Assembly: GCA_900299205.1 (NCBI GenBank)
Contig: OMIW01000076.1
Location: 1 to 29,553 of the forward strand
DNA length: 29,553 bases
Reading direction: 5' to 3'
Source of the DNA: Pseudomonadota bacterium
GTDB lineage: Bacteria; Bdellovibrionota_C; UBA2361; OMIW01
Shown: piece by piece, positions 1-8,152 of the stretch
Layout of the letters: each line of letters starts with the position of its first letter
Numbering within the stretch: position 1 is the stretch's first letter
Notes under the pieces: model-generated
Seen by the model: the letters and a program-made list of their open reading frames with translations, nothing else
Databases searched by the model: none
What the model was told of the DNA's origin: nothing
Program-made: the position numbers and the translations under genes

Positions 1-65
1 ATATTTTGAGGATTTTTTCTCGTCCTTTCGAATCGATGTATGGGCCGAATGAGCGGTGCCATCGT

Positions 66-94
66 CCGAAACCCCTTATTTCGCAGCCTCTTAG
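66..94 (+). repeat. 29-base dispersed element, copy 1
   Basis: This stretch aligns without gaps to 2226-2254 with 24 of 29 identical bases. The shared core is CCGAAA, then TTATT, then GCCTCTTAG at the end. Both copies are in short non-coding stretches flanking the mazG/SGNH-hydrolase pair. The flanks outside the 29 bases do not align. It could be a remnant of a dispersed intergenic repeat or a chance match; two copies cannot decide. Confidence 0.35.
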
Positions 95-194
95 TGGCAT
101 GGAGAGTCGAGGTGAGTCATTGGACCGTCAACGGTTGGACAAAAAGACCCCTCGCTGACCCGACGACCTCTCACCTTTATGATACCTTATCCCC

Positions 195-217
195 CCTCAT
201 CAGGAGGAGCTTTTTTT
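195..217 (+). terminator. Weak candidate terminator, rightward
   Basis: A short stem CCTC/GAGG with a five-base loop (195-207) is followed by AGC and seven T (211-217). The stem is only four pairs, so this is weak. It would serve a rightward gene lying left of the window and converging on mazG. Confidence 0.3.
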
Positions 218-276
218 AAATTCGGTCAGGGCGAGTCCTCACCCGAGACGCCGCACTCCGCCAAAGGTCGCGGGGA

Positions 277-1077
277 TTATCCCTTGGAATCGGCATCCTT
301 TACGAAGCTTTTCGCCTCGTTCCAAAGCCCCCGCCACTCCTCAGGGGAGAGCTCTTCGAGCTTCTTGCTTGATTGAGACTCGACACGCTCAAATCGAGCG
401 ATGAAGCGATTATTGGTCCGCTGAAGGGCATCCTCGGCGTCGAATCCGTGCCGTCGGGCGAGTTGGATGAGCGAAAAAAGAATGTCTCCGAATTCGTCTT
501 GAAGCGCGGTCGGATTCTTCTCAGGGTTGACCGCCTCAGCTGCAAACTCAGCGACCTCCTCAAGGATTTTGTCACGAATACCTGACAGCTCCTCCCATTC
601 AAACCCTTTCGCGGCGGCTTGTTTGCTGATCTTTTGTCCGCGCATCAGTGCGGGGAGGTGACGAGGAATACCTGCGAGTGTTCCCTCTCCGTTTGATTTG
701 TTCCGTTGTTTGATCGCGTCCCACTGGGTTGCGACCTCGGCAACGGTGGTAAGGGGGGTGCCCCCAAAAACGTGAGGGTGTCGCTCAATCAGCTTGTCGG
801 TGATCGAGGCGAGTACATCGTCTATCGAGCAGTGGCCTGCTTCGGCTGCGATTTGCGAATGGAGCCCCACCTGCAACATGAGGTCTCCGAGCTCCTCGCA
901 CAAGGCGCGGGGAGATATATCGATAGCGTCGAGCACCTCGTATGCCTCCTCGATGAGATATCTCTTGAGACTCTCGTGCGTTTGCTCCTTATCCCAAGGA
1001 CATCCGATGGTCGGATCGCGGAGCTGTTCGATTATCGCGATAAAACGATCGAATGGGGTGCGAGATTCTTTTTTCAT
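277..1077 (-). CDS. mazG: MazG nucleoside triphosphate pyrophosphohydrolase
   Basis: This 266-residue protein is a full-length MazG with the usual two tandem all-alpha MazG domains. The family hydrolyses canonical and damaged NTPs or dNTPs to the monophosphate plus pyrophosphate in the cytoplasm. It is linked to pool cleansing and, in E. coli, to lowering ppGpp. The first domain (about residues 10-130) shows GCPWDKEQTHESL and then the metal-binding acidic helices EEAYEVLDAI and EELGDLMLQV. The second (about 150-250) repeats the pattern with KILEEVAEFAAEA and EFGDILFSLIQLARR. The length matches the E. coli protein (about 263). The ATG at 1077 is chosen because MKKESRTPFDRF leads straight into the domain; no strong Shine-Dalgarno is visible. 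It is transcribed divergently from the SGNH hydrolase gene, with about 80 bases between the starts. Confidence 0.95.
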   Translation of the reverse strand: MKKESRTPFDRFIAIIEQLRDPTIGCPWDKEQTHESLKRYLIEEAYEVLDAIDISPRALCEELGDLMLQVGLHSQIAAEAGHCSIDDVLASITDKLIERHPHVFGGTPLTTVAEVATQWDAIKQRNKSNGEGTLAGIPRHLPALMRGQKISKQAAAKGFEWEELSGIRDKILEEVAEFAAEAVNPEKNPTALQDEFGDILFSLIQLARRHGFDAEDALQRTNNRFIARFERVESQSSKKLEELSPEEWRGLWNEAKSFVKDADSKG

Positions 1078-1157
1078 GACAGGGGGAAGCTCTTGTTGAC
1101 ATTACGATACGTTTCGATGACCCTCACAGAGGCGTGATGATTTATCGATGAAACTCG

Positions 1158-2180
1158 GTGAGTACCTCAACATCTTCCCCCCCAACCAACTCAAACCAAC
1201 ACCTTACGAAGAAGGTCCAGTGGGTAGTGCTCTTCTCAGCGCTCGTGGGCAGTATTCTAGCGGTTTTTGTGATACTCGAGATTGCGATCCGCTGCCTGAA
1301 GCCCGGTACCACTCCAGAGAACAACCGTGAACGACCTTCAGTGTACTACCTTCCTGCACGAGCGGACACCGGCAGAGGTAATGTTTTTGATGAGAAGACA
1401 ACGGCGGGGACGCATCGAATCTGTGTTGTCGGCGATTCCTTCACTTTTGGGCCCAAGCTTCACTACTATGACACTTTTTCTGCCCGACTTCAGACGCTTT
1501 TCAATTTATCGGGTCAGGCAGTGAAGTTTGAGGTCATAAACTTTGGCACTCCTGGGTTCTCAACTTGGCACGAGGTTGAGGTTGTTTCGTCAGCGCTGAA
1601 AATGGGGTGCCACCTTATTCTCCTCGAAATAACCCTCAATGATGCCCAAGAGGCCCCGCTAGGCCACAATCCACTCGTTGCGCGTTCTTCAAAGGAGGGG
1701 GTTCTGGGATACAGCAAGATTGCGCAATGGGTGTGGGGGCGCATCGAATCGTTTCTGAGTGTTCAACGGTACATCGATTATCACTACCATCTCTTTCAGG
1801 ATCCCAGAACGGGTGATGTATTCAGGAGATCGCTCCGCTCGATGAAGGAAACCGTCGATAAACATGGCGCAAAGCTCCTCGCGGTCGTCTTTCCCCTTTT
1901 TGATTTTCCGATAGATGATCGGTACCCATTTCGAGCATTGCATCAAGAGATTGAACAGTCGCTGACGGGAGAGAACATTCCCTTTCTTGATCTTCAGAGG
2001 GCGTATCGAGGTGTCGATATCAAAAGGATTCAGCTTATTCCCGGTCGGGACTCCCATCCGAATGAGATAGGCCATCGGATAGCGGCTGATGCGATTTATC
2101 GGTGGCTACGGCGCAGACACGAGCTTCCAGAGGAAGCCTTCGGTGGTCGCGAGCTTCGTGAACGGGATAGTGTGCGGTAG
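1158..2180 (+). CDS. Membrane-anchored SGNH/GDSL-family hydrolase
   Basis: This 340-residue protein has a hydrophobic segment at about residues 22-46 (VQWVVLFSALVGSILAVFVI...) after a polar Ser/Thr/Asn-rich tail. It is probably a signal anchor that places the rest outside the inner membrane. The remainder carries the SGNH blocks: GDSFTFG (block I, nucleophile Ser), the Gly of NFGTPGFST (block II), the Asn of LEITLNDAQ (block III) and DSHPNEIGH near the C-terminus (block V, Asp-x-x-His). SGNH enzymes are esterases, lipases or O-deacetylases, often acting on polysaccharide or peptidoglycan acetyl groups; the substrate cannot be read here. The start is GTG at 1158; no clear ribosome site was found, so it is provisional. 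The ATG at 1148 is in another frame. The gene stands alone between divergent mazG and convergent comF. Confidence 0.82.
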   Translation: MSTSTSSPPTNSNQHLTKKVQWVVLFSALVGSILAVFVILEIAIRCLKPGTTPENNRERPSVYYLPARADTGRGNVFDEKTTAGTHRICVVGDSFTFGPKLHYYDTFSARLQTLFNLSGQAVKFEVINFGTPGFSTWHEVEVVSSALKMGCHLILLEITLNDAQEAPLGHNPLVARSSKEGVLGYSKIAQWVWGRIESFLSVQRYIDYHYHLFQDPRTGDVFRRSLRSMKETVDKHGAKLLAVVFPLFDFPIDDRYPFRALHQEIEQSLTGENIPFLDLQRAYRGVDIKRIQLIPGRDSHPNEIGHRIAADAIYRWLRRRHELPEEAFGGRELRERDSVR

Positions 2181-2225
2181 GAGAGAATACAACCCGAAGT
2201 CCCTCCAACGAATTTCCCAGAGGTT

Positions 2226-2254
2226 CCGAAAACCGTTATTCTGCGGCCTCTTAG
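2226..2254 (+). repeat. 29-base dispersed element, copy 2
   Basis: This is the second copy of the element at 66-94 (24 of 29 identical, no gaps). It lies in the 122-base convergent gap between the SGNH hydrolase stop and the comF stop. In this copy GAGG upstream can pair with CCTC inside the element; copy 1 does not preserve that pairing, so a conserved hairpin is not supported. Confidence 0.35.
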
Positions 2255-2302
2255 ATAAGCCAACGTATAGATGTCAGCTCTGGTTGGTTAAGTCGCTCGG
2301 GC

Positions 2303-3283
2303 TCATTGTGGGTCACCCTTCCTCTTTGCCACGCTTCGTTCCACAAATCGATATAGCTCAGCCCGCGTTCGCTCGTAGCGGTCTGATACCGCGAATGCTC
2401 GAACGGCAATCGTGGTGGCTCCTGCCTGGAAGAGGACCTTGGCTGCGGCGGCTATTGTTGCGCCGGTAGTTATTACGTCGTCGATAAGGAGGATGTGTTT
2501 GCCCTTAACTGAGCCGAGGTGCGCGGTGAATGCGCCGTGCGAATTGCGGAATCGTTCGTTGGTTGAGAGGAGGCTCGCCTGGAGTGATCGGGTCCGGTTG
2601 ACGGTGAGGGCTGATGCCGATAGGGGAAGCGAGAGGGTGCGGGCTATCTCGCGGGCGGCGATAAAGGCCGGTGTAAAGAGCCTTCTTTTGGTGGAGTGAG
2701 GGCCCGAGGGGATTGGGACGACAAGGTTCCACGGCGGGCGGAGGGTGGGTGACTCGGCTGCGGCGTAATATTCATAATCGATTGCTCGAGCCATAGTCTG
2801 CGCGACAAGTTTCGCGAGTTTTCGGCTGGGAGTATATTTCATCGCCCGCACGAGATCGCGCACCGCGCCGCGATAGGGGAACGGAGCACCTACCGATGAA
2901 AAGGGGAGTGGAAAGAGGAAGCATCGCTCGCACGAGCCGGTCATCAGGGTGAGTCCACATTCGGGGCAGAGGGTGTGGGGATCGCGGATGAGCGCGTGCG
3001 AAGGGGTGCAGCGTCGACAGAGAAGCGGAGTGAGGGGAAAGACAGGGCGAAGGGCTCGATGACAGACAAGACACTTCGGGGGGATGACAGGAGTAAGGAG
3101 ATATGCGAGGCGAGGAAAACGCGCGGGAAGGATCGGCACAAAGAGTTGCCTATCGTGGGGAGGCGTGGGCCTGGGAGGAGTGGTCTCACCGCACGATGAC
3201 GGGTGGAGCGCGAGATTGGTTTGAGATTGGGACATACGGGGCACGATACGATGGAGGTTGTCTCCCATGACCGATGTGGCCAC
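2303..3283 (-). CDS. comF: ComF-family amidophosphoribosyltransferase-like protein
   Basis: ComF-type protein of 326 residues. After an unusual Pro/Ser-rich extension of about 65 residues come four CxxC pairs (CLVC, CRRC, CPEC, CERC) that would bind zinc. A phosphoribosyltransferase-like domain follows, with the PRPP-loop signature HILLIDDVITTGATIAAAAK (about residues 260-280). In naturally competent bacteria ComF/ComFC works in the cytoplasm during uptake or integration of single-stranded DNA; Gram-negative homologues are also called GntX. The start is GTG at 3283 because a strong AAGGAGG lies nine bases upstream. With that start the N-terminus is longer than typical family members, which begin close to the first CxxC. 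It follows gpmI by 82 bases on the same strand without an obvious terminator, so the two may be co-transcribed. dprA, another competence gene, is at the right edge of the window. Confidence 0.88.
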   Translation of the reverse strand: MATSVMGDNLHRIVPRMSQSQTNLALHPSSCGETTPPRPTPPHDRQLFVPILPARFPRLAYLLTPVIPPKCLVCHRALRPVFPLTPLLCRRCTPSHALIRDPHTLCPECGLTLMTGSCERCFLFPLPFSSVGAPFPYRGAVRDLVRAMKYTPSRKLAKLVAQTMARAIDYEYYAAAESPTLRPPWNLVVPIPSGPHSTKRRLFTPAFIAAREIARTLSLPLSASALTVNRTRSLQASLLSTNERFRNSHGAFTAHLGSVKGKHILLIDDVITTGATIAAAAKVLFQAGATTIAVRAFAVSDRYERTRAELYRFVERSVAKRKGDPQ

Positions 3284-3365
3284 CGAAAACAGCCTCCTTC
3301 AACTGACTGACGGTTATCGTATCCCGATAGATTTTGTTTCGTCTTTCGAGGGTTCTTTATTAAAG

Positions 3366-4913
3366 TTATGACCGTACGAGCAGGGAGCGGCCGGTCATCT
3401 CCTGAGGTTTAGCGAGCCCCATCAGCTCAAGGACCGTCGGAGCGACATCGCACAAGGCGCCATCAGTGGCGACACCGGTCACCGAGGGATCGGCATGCCA
3501 AACGATAATCGGCACTGGATGGGTGGTATGAGCGGTGTGAGGAACGCCGGTATCGTAGTCGATCATCTGATCGCAGTTGCCGTGATCCGCGATGATGACG
3601 GCCTGACCATTGACCTCAGCGAGGGCGGCTAAAATCTCACCGAGACATGAATCGACCGTTTGCACGGCCGATATCGCTGCAGAAAGCACGCCGGTGTGGC
3701 CAACCATATCGGCGTTAGCAAAATTGACGACGAAAAAGGAGTACTTCTGCGAACGGATCGCAGCGCAAACGGCCTCTGCGACTCCGTACGCGCTCATTTC
3801 CGGCTTGAGATCGTACGTCTTGACATCTCGGGGTGAGGGAACCACGCGCCTCTCTTCGCCGATACATGGCTCCTCTCTTCCGCCATTAAAGAAGTAGGTA
3901 ACGTGAGGATACTTTTCGGTTTCCGCTGCGCGGAACTGGGCGAGGCTGTGGGCGGCGATCACCTGACCGAGGTGATTGGTTATCTCCTGCTCACCGAAAA
4001 GGACGGGCAGTTTGAGGGCGGGCTCGTAATCGGTGAACGCAAGGGTCCTCTCGATTTGGAACGGCACGCCTGAGCGGACAAGCTCATCGGGAAGCTCAGG
4101 GTTGGTAAGAGCGCGGGCTATTTCTCGCATCCGGTCGGCTCGAAAGTTCCAAAAAATGATCCCATCTCCTCGGTCAACGCCTGTATAATTAAATGCCACC
4201 GGCTCAACGAATTCATCGTTATTACCCTCGGCGTACGACGCAGCAAGAGCGGCAGCGGGCGTGAGCGCATCGCGGGTCCCGCGGGCAGAAACGATCAGAT
4301 CGAACGCCTTCTGGACCCGTTCCCATCGTTTATCCCGGTCCATCGCGAAGAATCGACCGCACATCGTCGCGATAAAGGCGCGAGGCGCGATCTCAGGGAG
4401 TCTCTCTACGAAGTCGTTCACCATCTGTTGCGCTGACTGTGGCGCAGTATCTCGACCATCAGTAATAAGGTGAATCGCCAATCGCGCATCGGTGGAAGCA
4501 GAGAGCTGTTGAAGAAGAAGTTCCAGATGATGAGAATGGGAGTGAACCCCACCGTCGCTAAATAATCCGACGAGGTGGATCGTTTTTGCATCACGGGTGT
4601 GCGCCAGAAAGTTCTGGAACATTGGATGTTGCCCGAGTTTGCCTCCATGTAGCTCTCGTTCAATCCGCAAAAGCCACTGCTCAACGACCCGTCCCGCTCC
4701 GATATTCAGATGGCCCACTTCAGAGTTCCCCATCTGACCGTCTGGCAATCCGACCTGCTCCCCGAAGGTCGTAAGTGTTGCGTGAGGATTGTCCTTCATG
4801 ATCGCATCTATGCATGGCTTCTTCGCCATGAACACTGCGTTGGCTTCGGGGTTAGGGTTTAATCCAAATCCATCGAGGATGCAGAGCATGGTGGGGCGGG
4901 GGTGAGAAGTCAT
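3366..4913 (-). CDS. gpmI: 2,3-bisphosphoglycerate-independent phosphoglycerate mutase
   Basis: The 515-residue length is typical of the cofactor-independent mutase, which interconverts 3- and 2-phosphoglycerate in glycolysis and gluconeogenesis. It belongs to the alkaline phosphatase superfamily and uses two manganese ions. CILDGFG (about residues 11-17) holds the first metal-binding Asp. GQMGNSEVGH (about 59-68) holds the catalytic Ser64. HLITDGRDTAPQ, FNGGREEPCIGE, NFANADMVGHTG and IADHGNCDQM supply further substrate and metal ligands. The ATG at 4913 is preceded by a GAGGT site at suitable spacing. The gene is divergent from thiamine diphosphokinase and upstream of comF. Confidence 0.97.
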   Translation of the reverse strand: MTSHPRPTMLCILDGFGLNPNPEANAVFMAKKPCIDAIMKDNPHATLTTFGEQVGLPDGQMGNSEVGHLNIGAGRVVEQWLLRIERELHGGKLGQHPMFQNFLAHTRDAKTIHLVGLFSDGGVHSHSHHLELLLQQLSASTDARLAIHLITDGRDTAPQSAQQMVNDFVERLPEIAPRAFIATMCGRFFAMDRDKRWERVQKAFDLIVSARGTRDALTPAAALAASYAEGNNDEFVEPVAFNYTGVDRGDGIIFWNFRADRMREIARALTNPELPDELVRSGVPFQIERTLAFTDYEPALKLPVLFGEQEITNHLGQVIAAHSLAQFRAAETEKYPHVTYFFNGGREEPCIGEERRVVPSPRDVKTYDLKPEMSAYGVAEAVCAAIRSQKYSFFVVNFANADMVGHTGVLSAAISAVQTVDSCLGEILAALAEVNGQAVIIADHGNCDQMIDYDTGVPHTAHTTHPVPIIVWHADPSVTGVATDGALCDVAPTVLELMGLAKPQEMTGRSLLVRS

Positions 4914-5030
4914 AGGGGGTTACCTCACAGAGAAGAAGTTGCCCCGATATGGTAGCGTAGAGGTAGGCAGAGGTATAGATGGGACGACTGGCAAGTGAGA
5001 GTCTCCTAATAATTGAACGAGAAAGGAACG

Positions 5031-5708
5031 ATGACAGAAACTTCGTTGTTGACGTCAACTATTGCGATTGTCGTCAACGGGGACCTTCCCGGAAATGATC
5101 GGCTCGCTGAGGTCTGGAGGCAGTCCGAGCTCGTCATCAGCACCGACGGGGCGGTTAACTCGTTGATGGTTCGGGGACATCTTCCTCATGTCGTGGTCGG
5201 GGATCTCGATTCCCTTGATCCGCGGGTTCGTGAGCTTCTCCCCGCATCGGTTGAGGTCATCGAGGTGTCGTGTCAGGAGTCGACCGATCTCGAAAAGGCG
5301 TTTCGTTTGGCTCTGTTGCGAGGTGCATCCGAGGTCGTGGTTACCGGGATAGGGGGAGGGCGACTTGATCACGCTATCACGAATCTTGCTATCCTCTACA
5401 AGTTCCGTCGTGAGGTCCCGATCCGGCTCATCGAACCGAGCGGATACGGTATATTGATGGCTGCCGAAAACCACCCTGAGCAATTTACGTTCACCGGACG
5501 ATTGGGGCGTACGGTCTCGCTGGTTCCGTTTGGCACCGTTGAGGGGGTCCGAACAGCCGGGTTGAGGTACCCACTCAACGGAGAATCTCTCGCGTGGGGA
5601 GTGCGTGAGGGACAAAGCAACGAAGCAGTTGATAAGGAAGTGGTAATTGAAATTCGGCGCGGAATGTTGTTGGTATTCAGCGAGGAGGCGATTGAGCGGG
5701 TGGGGTAG
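5031..5708 (+). CDS. Thiamine diphosphokinase (thiamine pyrophosphokinase)
   Basis: The protein (225 residues) transfers pyrophosphate from ATP to thiamine, giving the cofactor thiamine diphosphate in the cytoplasm. The family pattern is clear: ISTDGAVNSL (about 35-45), GDLDSLDP with metal-binding Asp residues, ESTDLEKAF, and GGGRLDHAITNLAIL (about 107-121). A C-terminal beta-rich thiamine-binding domain follows, with VSLVPFG and TAGLRYPL. I chose ATG 5031 over the upstream TTG at 5013 because GAAAGGA lies directly before it at normal spacing. Its stop is only 7 bases from the stop of the convergent TPR gene, so the two transcripts probably overlap at their 3' ends. Thiamine diphosphate is not a cofactor of the nearby pyruvate kinase, so no pathway clustering is implied. 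Confidence 0.9.
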   Translation: MTETSLLTSTIAIVVNGDLPGNDRLAEVWRQSELVISTDGAVNSLMVRGHLPHVVVGDLDSLDPRVRELLPASVEVIEVSCQESTDLEKAFRLALLRGASEVVVTGIGGGRLDHAITNLAILYKFRREVPIRLIEPSGYGILMAAENHPEQFTFTGRLGRTVSLVPFGTVEGVRTAGLRYPLNGESLAWGVREGQSNEAVDKEVVIEIRRGMLLVFSEEAIERVG

Positions 5709-5715
5709 AGCTCGC

Positions 5716-7062
5716 TTACAGCGCCCCAAACTGAATCCCTGGCGCCGCTTCTTGTCCGAACTGCGGGAGAGAGCGGGTGCCATTGACATAGTCGTACTCG
5801 CTATCGGTGGAGCCGGGCCGCATCGCCTCTCGAAGCACCTCACGCCATAGCCCCTGGGCTTCCGCATTTCGCCCCTTAATTGTGAGAATCATCCCCTGGA
5901 GGCAGAGCTGAACGATCTGTTCCCGATGACTCATCGTGATCCCCTCTTTGCGACAATACTCGCGCAGCTCACGGAGGACATCTTCAGCCTCACTGGCCTC
6001 CTCGAGCCGCACATAAACGGAGGCAAGCAGGAGGCGGGCGGTGACGCGAGATTCGGGTGCTACCGATGCCACCGCAGAGCGAGCCGCAGCGAGTGCAGAG
6101 CGGGTATCCGGCAAGTATCTGCGCGCATCTCCTCCTACCCCTTGCGCGGGTTGACCAAGAAATGCCTCAATCGCTTGACGATACAGCTCGAAGTTACGTG
6201 TTCCCTTCGCTCCCTTGATGAGTGCATGTGCGGAATCGGTCAGGTTACCCAAGCTACGGTTTACCTCCGCAAGCCGCTCATAGGCGGGTAAATAGAAGGG
6301 AAACTTTTTGATAAATTCGAGGAGCGCGGTTAGTTCATCCTCAGGCCGCACGAAACCTTTCGCGGTCAGGAGGTGAAACTTGATCCGTGCTCCCGTTTCA
6401 ATCAGCCCTGCGCCGTTGTCATCAAGCCGCTCCCACTGCTCAAGGGCGTCTTCCCATCGCCCAAGCCTTTCAAGGAGTTCCACGGCGCGCCCTGCTGCTC
6501 GAGCATTAAAGCCTCGGGTGAGCAGAACGGAGATGTTATCATACGCAGCGGTGAGATTGCCCGCCGCCACAAGAAGGTCGGCTATTTGGAAAAGGAGCTC
6601 AACGTGCTCTGGGTAGGTCGCCCGTGCGGCTTCAACAACCGCGAGCGCTTCTTTTTGATCCCCCAACCGTTGATATATCCGAGATAGCTCGATTCGAGCG
6701 ATGACATTCTGCGAATCCTTCTTGAGGATCCCAAGCCAAAGATTTTTTGCTCGGCTCCACTCGTGAGAGGCGGTTGCAGATCGGGCGTCAATAATCGCGT
6801 TCAGAAAGGCGATTCGGATCAGTTCTCGCTTCTGGAGTTTTCTCCGCTCCCACCAGGAGAACAGTCCAAATACTGATGCCACGAGGGAGGCAACAAGAGC
6901 CCCCATTATAAAAACAACAAGCATCAATACTCCAACAGAGACTGAAACAGGAGTCTCGCCAAAGGTTTTTACCTGAACGGCCGTTGGATTGTTGACAACG
7001 ATGAAGGTGGGTATCGCCATCAGCAGCAGAGCGGAGACTATTTTAATAAAGCGACGGGGCAT
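5716..7062 (-). CDS. LapA-domain and TPR-repeat inner-membrane protein (LapA/LapB-like fusion)
   Basis: This 448-residue protein starts with two membrane segments (about residues 6-26 and 38-68, separated by NNPTAVQVKTFGETPVSVSV). That layout is typical of LapA/DUF1049, and it ends in a Trp/Arg/Lys-rich cytoplasmic boundary (WWERRKLQKRE). The rest is helical tetratricopeptide-like repeats, for example IARIELSRIYQRLGDQKEAL and VELLFQIADLLVAAGNLTAA. In enterobacteria LapA and LapB are separate neighbouring proteins that control LPS synthesis through LpxC proteolysis. Here the modules are joined. The C-terminal rubredoxin-like CxxC metal site of LapB is absent (no cysteine pair near the end). 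The start is ATG 7062, which has a perfect AGGAGG; the longer open frame back to 7341 has no such support. A role in envelope assembly is inference. Confidence 0.75.
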   Translation of the reverse strand: MPRRFIKIVSALLLMAIPTFIVVNNPTAVQVKTFGETPVSVSVGVLMLVVFIMGALVASLVASVFGLFSWWERRKLQKRELIRIAFLNAIIDARSATASHEWSRAKNLWLGILKKDSQNVIARIELSRIYQRLGDQKEALAVVEAARATYPEHVELLFQIADLLVAAGNLTAAYDNISVLLTRGFNARAAGRAVELLERLGRWEDALEQWERLDDNGAGLIETGARIKFHLLTAKGFVRPEDELTALLEFIKKFPFYLPAYERLAEVNRSLGNLTDSAHALIKGAKGTRNFELYRQAIEAFLGQPAQGVGGDARRYLPDTRSALAAARSAVASVAPESRVTARLLLASVYVRLEEASEAEDVLRELREYCRKEGITMSHREQIVQLCLQGMILTIKGRNAEAQGLWREVLREAMRPGSTDSEYDYVNGTRSLPQFGQEAAPGIQFGAL

Positions 7063-7225
7063 GAGGCCTCCTAAAGTGATGGCGGCGAGGATTAGTCTGT
7101 GAAGAAGAAAAAGCATAGCCGGGGTTTGATTGAGGGAGAAGTCTTTTTGGGCTGAAAGTGAATAAAATGAGGAGAAGAAAAGGAGAGTTAAGAAATTAGG
7201 ACTTGCGTTTTGTTTGCGGGTGTCT

Positions 7226-7233
7226 GCTATGCT
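7226..7233 (+). promoter_or_regulatory. Candidate extended -10 promoter for the DUF1838 gene
   Basis: TGC followed directly by TATGCT forms an extended -10 element. A weak -35 (TTGCGT, 7203-7208) lies 19 bases upstream. It is 53 bases before the preferred ATG and overlaps an alternative upstream TTG start, which argues against that longer reading. Confidence 0.35.
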
Positions 7234-7285
7234 CCCCGGCAAGCAATTTATTTTTGGCCAATTGCACTTTGGGGAGATGTCTTCG

Positions 7286-8152
7286 ATGTCAATGCTTCCG
7301 CCTTTACCAGGATTTTCATCATCTCCATCACCGACCCCCACCCCCGCACCGATGAAGCTCTACCTGCCCCAGGATGGGCTTGATGAATTCATCAAGGTCC
7401 GGGCTTCTCTTGATTTTCAACCATCAGTGTTTTGGTGGACCGGCTCGGTGTATTCGTTTGTCCCTGAGAGGCCCGACCTTAGTCAGGAGCTATTCACGAT
7501 GAAGGGAATGAACGTCGGGCGGGCGGTACCGACAGAGGCTGGATATAATCTTCTTACCCGAGAGGTTGCGGTATATGGCGACCTGGAAACGAATGAACCG
7601 CTGACTTCGTGGAATCCCGCCGTGATTGGGGGACCGGATCGGGCCTGCGAAGTCGTGCATGTTTGGAATGATCCCGTTAACGCCAAGTTTTCAAGGGGCA
7701 GAAGTGACGATCCTTTTCGGCTACCTACCCAGGAGCTTGGTAATGGTATGGTCTGCCTCTCTATGGATGTATTCGTTGCCTATCCGTCCCCCATCCGGCA
7801 CGACCAATTTCCTGAACACTCTGCGTCTAATGTGTATCAGGGGGCTGAGCTTTTTCAATTTTTTTCCCAAAAAGATCACATAAACGACCCGCATCTTCCC
7901 TCGGCCCCTGCGTCAATTTCCTGGACCCGTATCGGGCCATGGCTACCGTGGATGCGAATGGGAGAGAATCCAGGGCACCTCGTTTACCAGTGTCGAGGCG
8001 CAAAGTCGGCGCACGCATTTGAGGGGGTTGATCCCGATTTGCTGCTCTTTGTCCGGGAAAAGAATCCAATTTTCTTGGAGCCACCGGCAGAGATATCACG
8101 CCGAAATGAGACAAGTTGGACCTACTTCTTAAGGGAGCACCTCTCACATTAG
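7286..8152 (+). CDS. DUF1838 family protein
   Basis: The protein (288 residues) matches the remembered layout of DUF1838, a family of unknown biochemical function seen in proteobacteria and cyanobacteria. The diagnostic blocks are VFWWTGSVYSFVPE, LFTMKGMNVGRAV, GYNLLTREVAVYGD, LTSWNP and EVVHVWNDPVN. A C-terminal part has SWTRIGPWLPWMRMG and HAFEGVDPDLLLFVRE. No signal peptide is obvious; the N-terminus is Pro/Ser-rich and disordered-looking. I chose ATG 7286 because GGGGAG at 7271-7276 is nine bases upstream; ATG 7277 or the TTG at 7214 would lengthen it. It is a single gene, divergent from the LapA/TPR gene and convergent on the ribosomal operon. The family call rests on recalled motif blocks only. 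Confidence 0.7.
   Translation: MSMLPPLPGFSSSPSPTPTPAPMKLYLPQDGLDEFIKVRASLDFQPSVFWWTGSVYSFVPERPDLSQELFTMKGMNVGRAVPTEAGYNLLTREVAVYGDLETNEPLTSWNPAVIGGPDRACEVVHVWNDPVNAKFSRGRSDDPFRLPTQELGNGMVCLSMDVFVAYPSPIRHDQFPEHSASNVYQGAELFQFFSQKDHINDPHLPSAPASISWTRIGPWLPWMRMGENPGHLVYQCRGAKSAHAFEGVDPDLLLFVREKNPIFLEPPAEISRRNETSWTYFLREHLSH

Larger units (their letters stand above)
1..276. other. Non-coding left edge, 3' side of mazG
   Basis: No convincing gene is visible here. The stretch lies downstream of the mazG stop. It holds one copy of a 29-base element (66-94) that recurs at 2226-2254, and a weak hairpin with a T-run (195-217) that could end a rightward transcript from outside the window. The short open frame at 179-376 has a composition unlike the neighbouring genes and overlaps mazG, so I do not call it. 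Confidence 0.5.

Noticed and set aside
5055-5867. 270-residue minus-strand frame over thiamine diphosphokinase
   Set aside because: It is fully antisense to a gene with clear family motifs, and its own product has no motif.
7063-7341. N-terminal extension of the LapA/TPR gene
   Set aside because: The ATG at 7062 has a perfect AGGAGG and begins a normal LapA-like N-terminus. The extension overlaps the divergent DUF1838 promoter and start.
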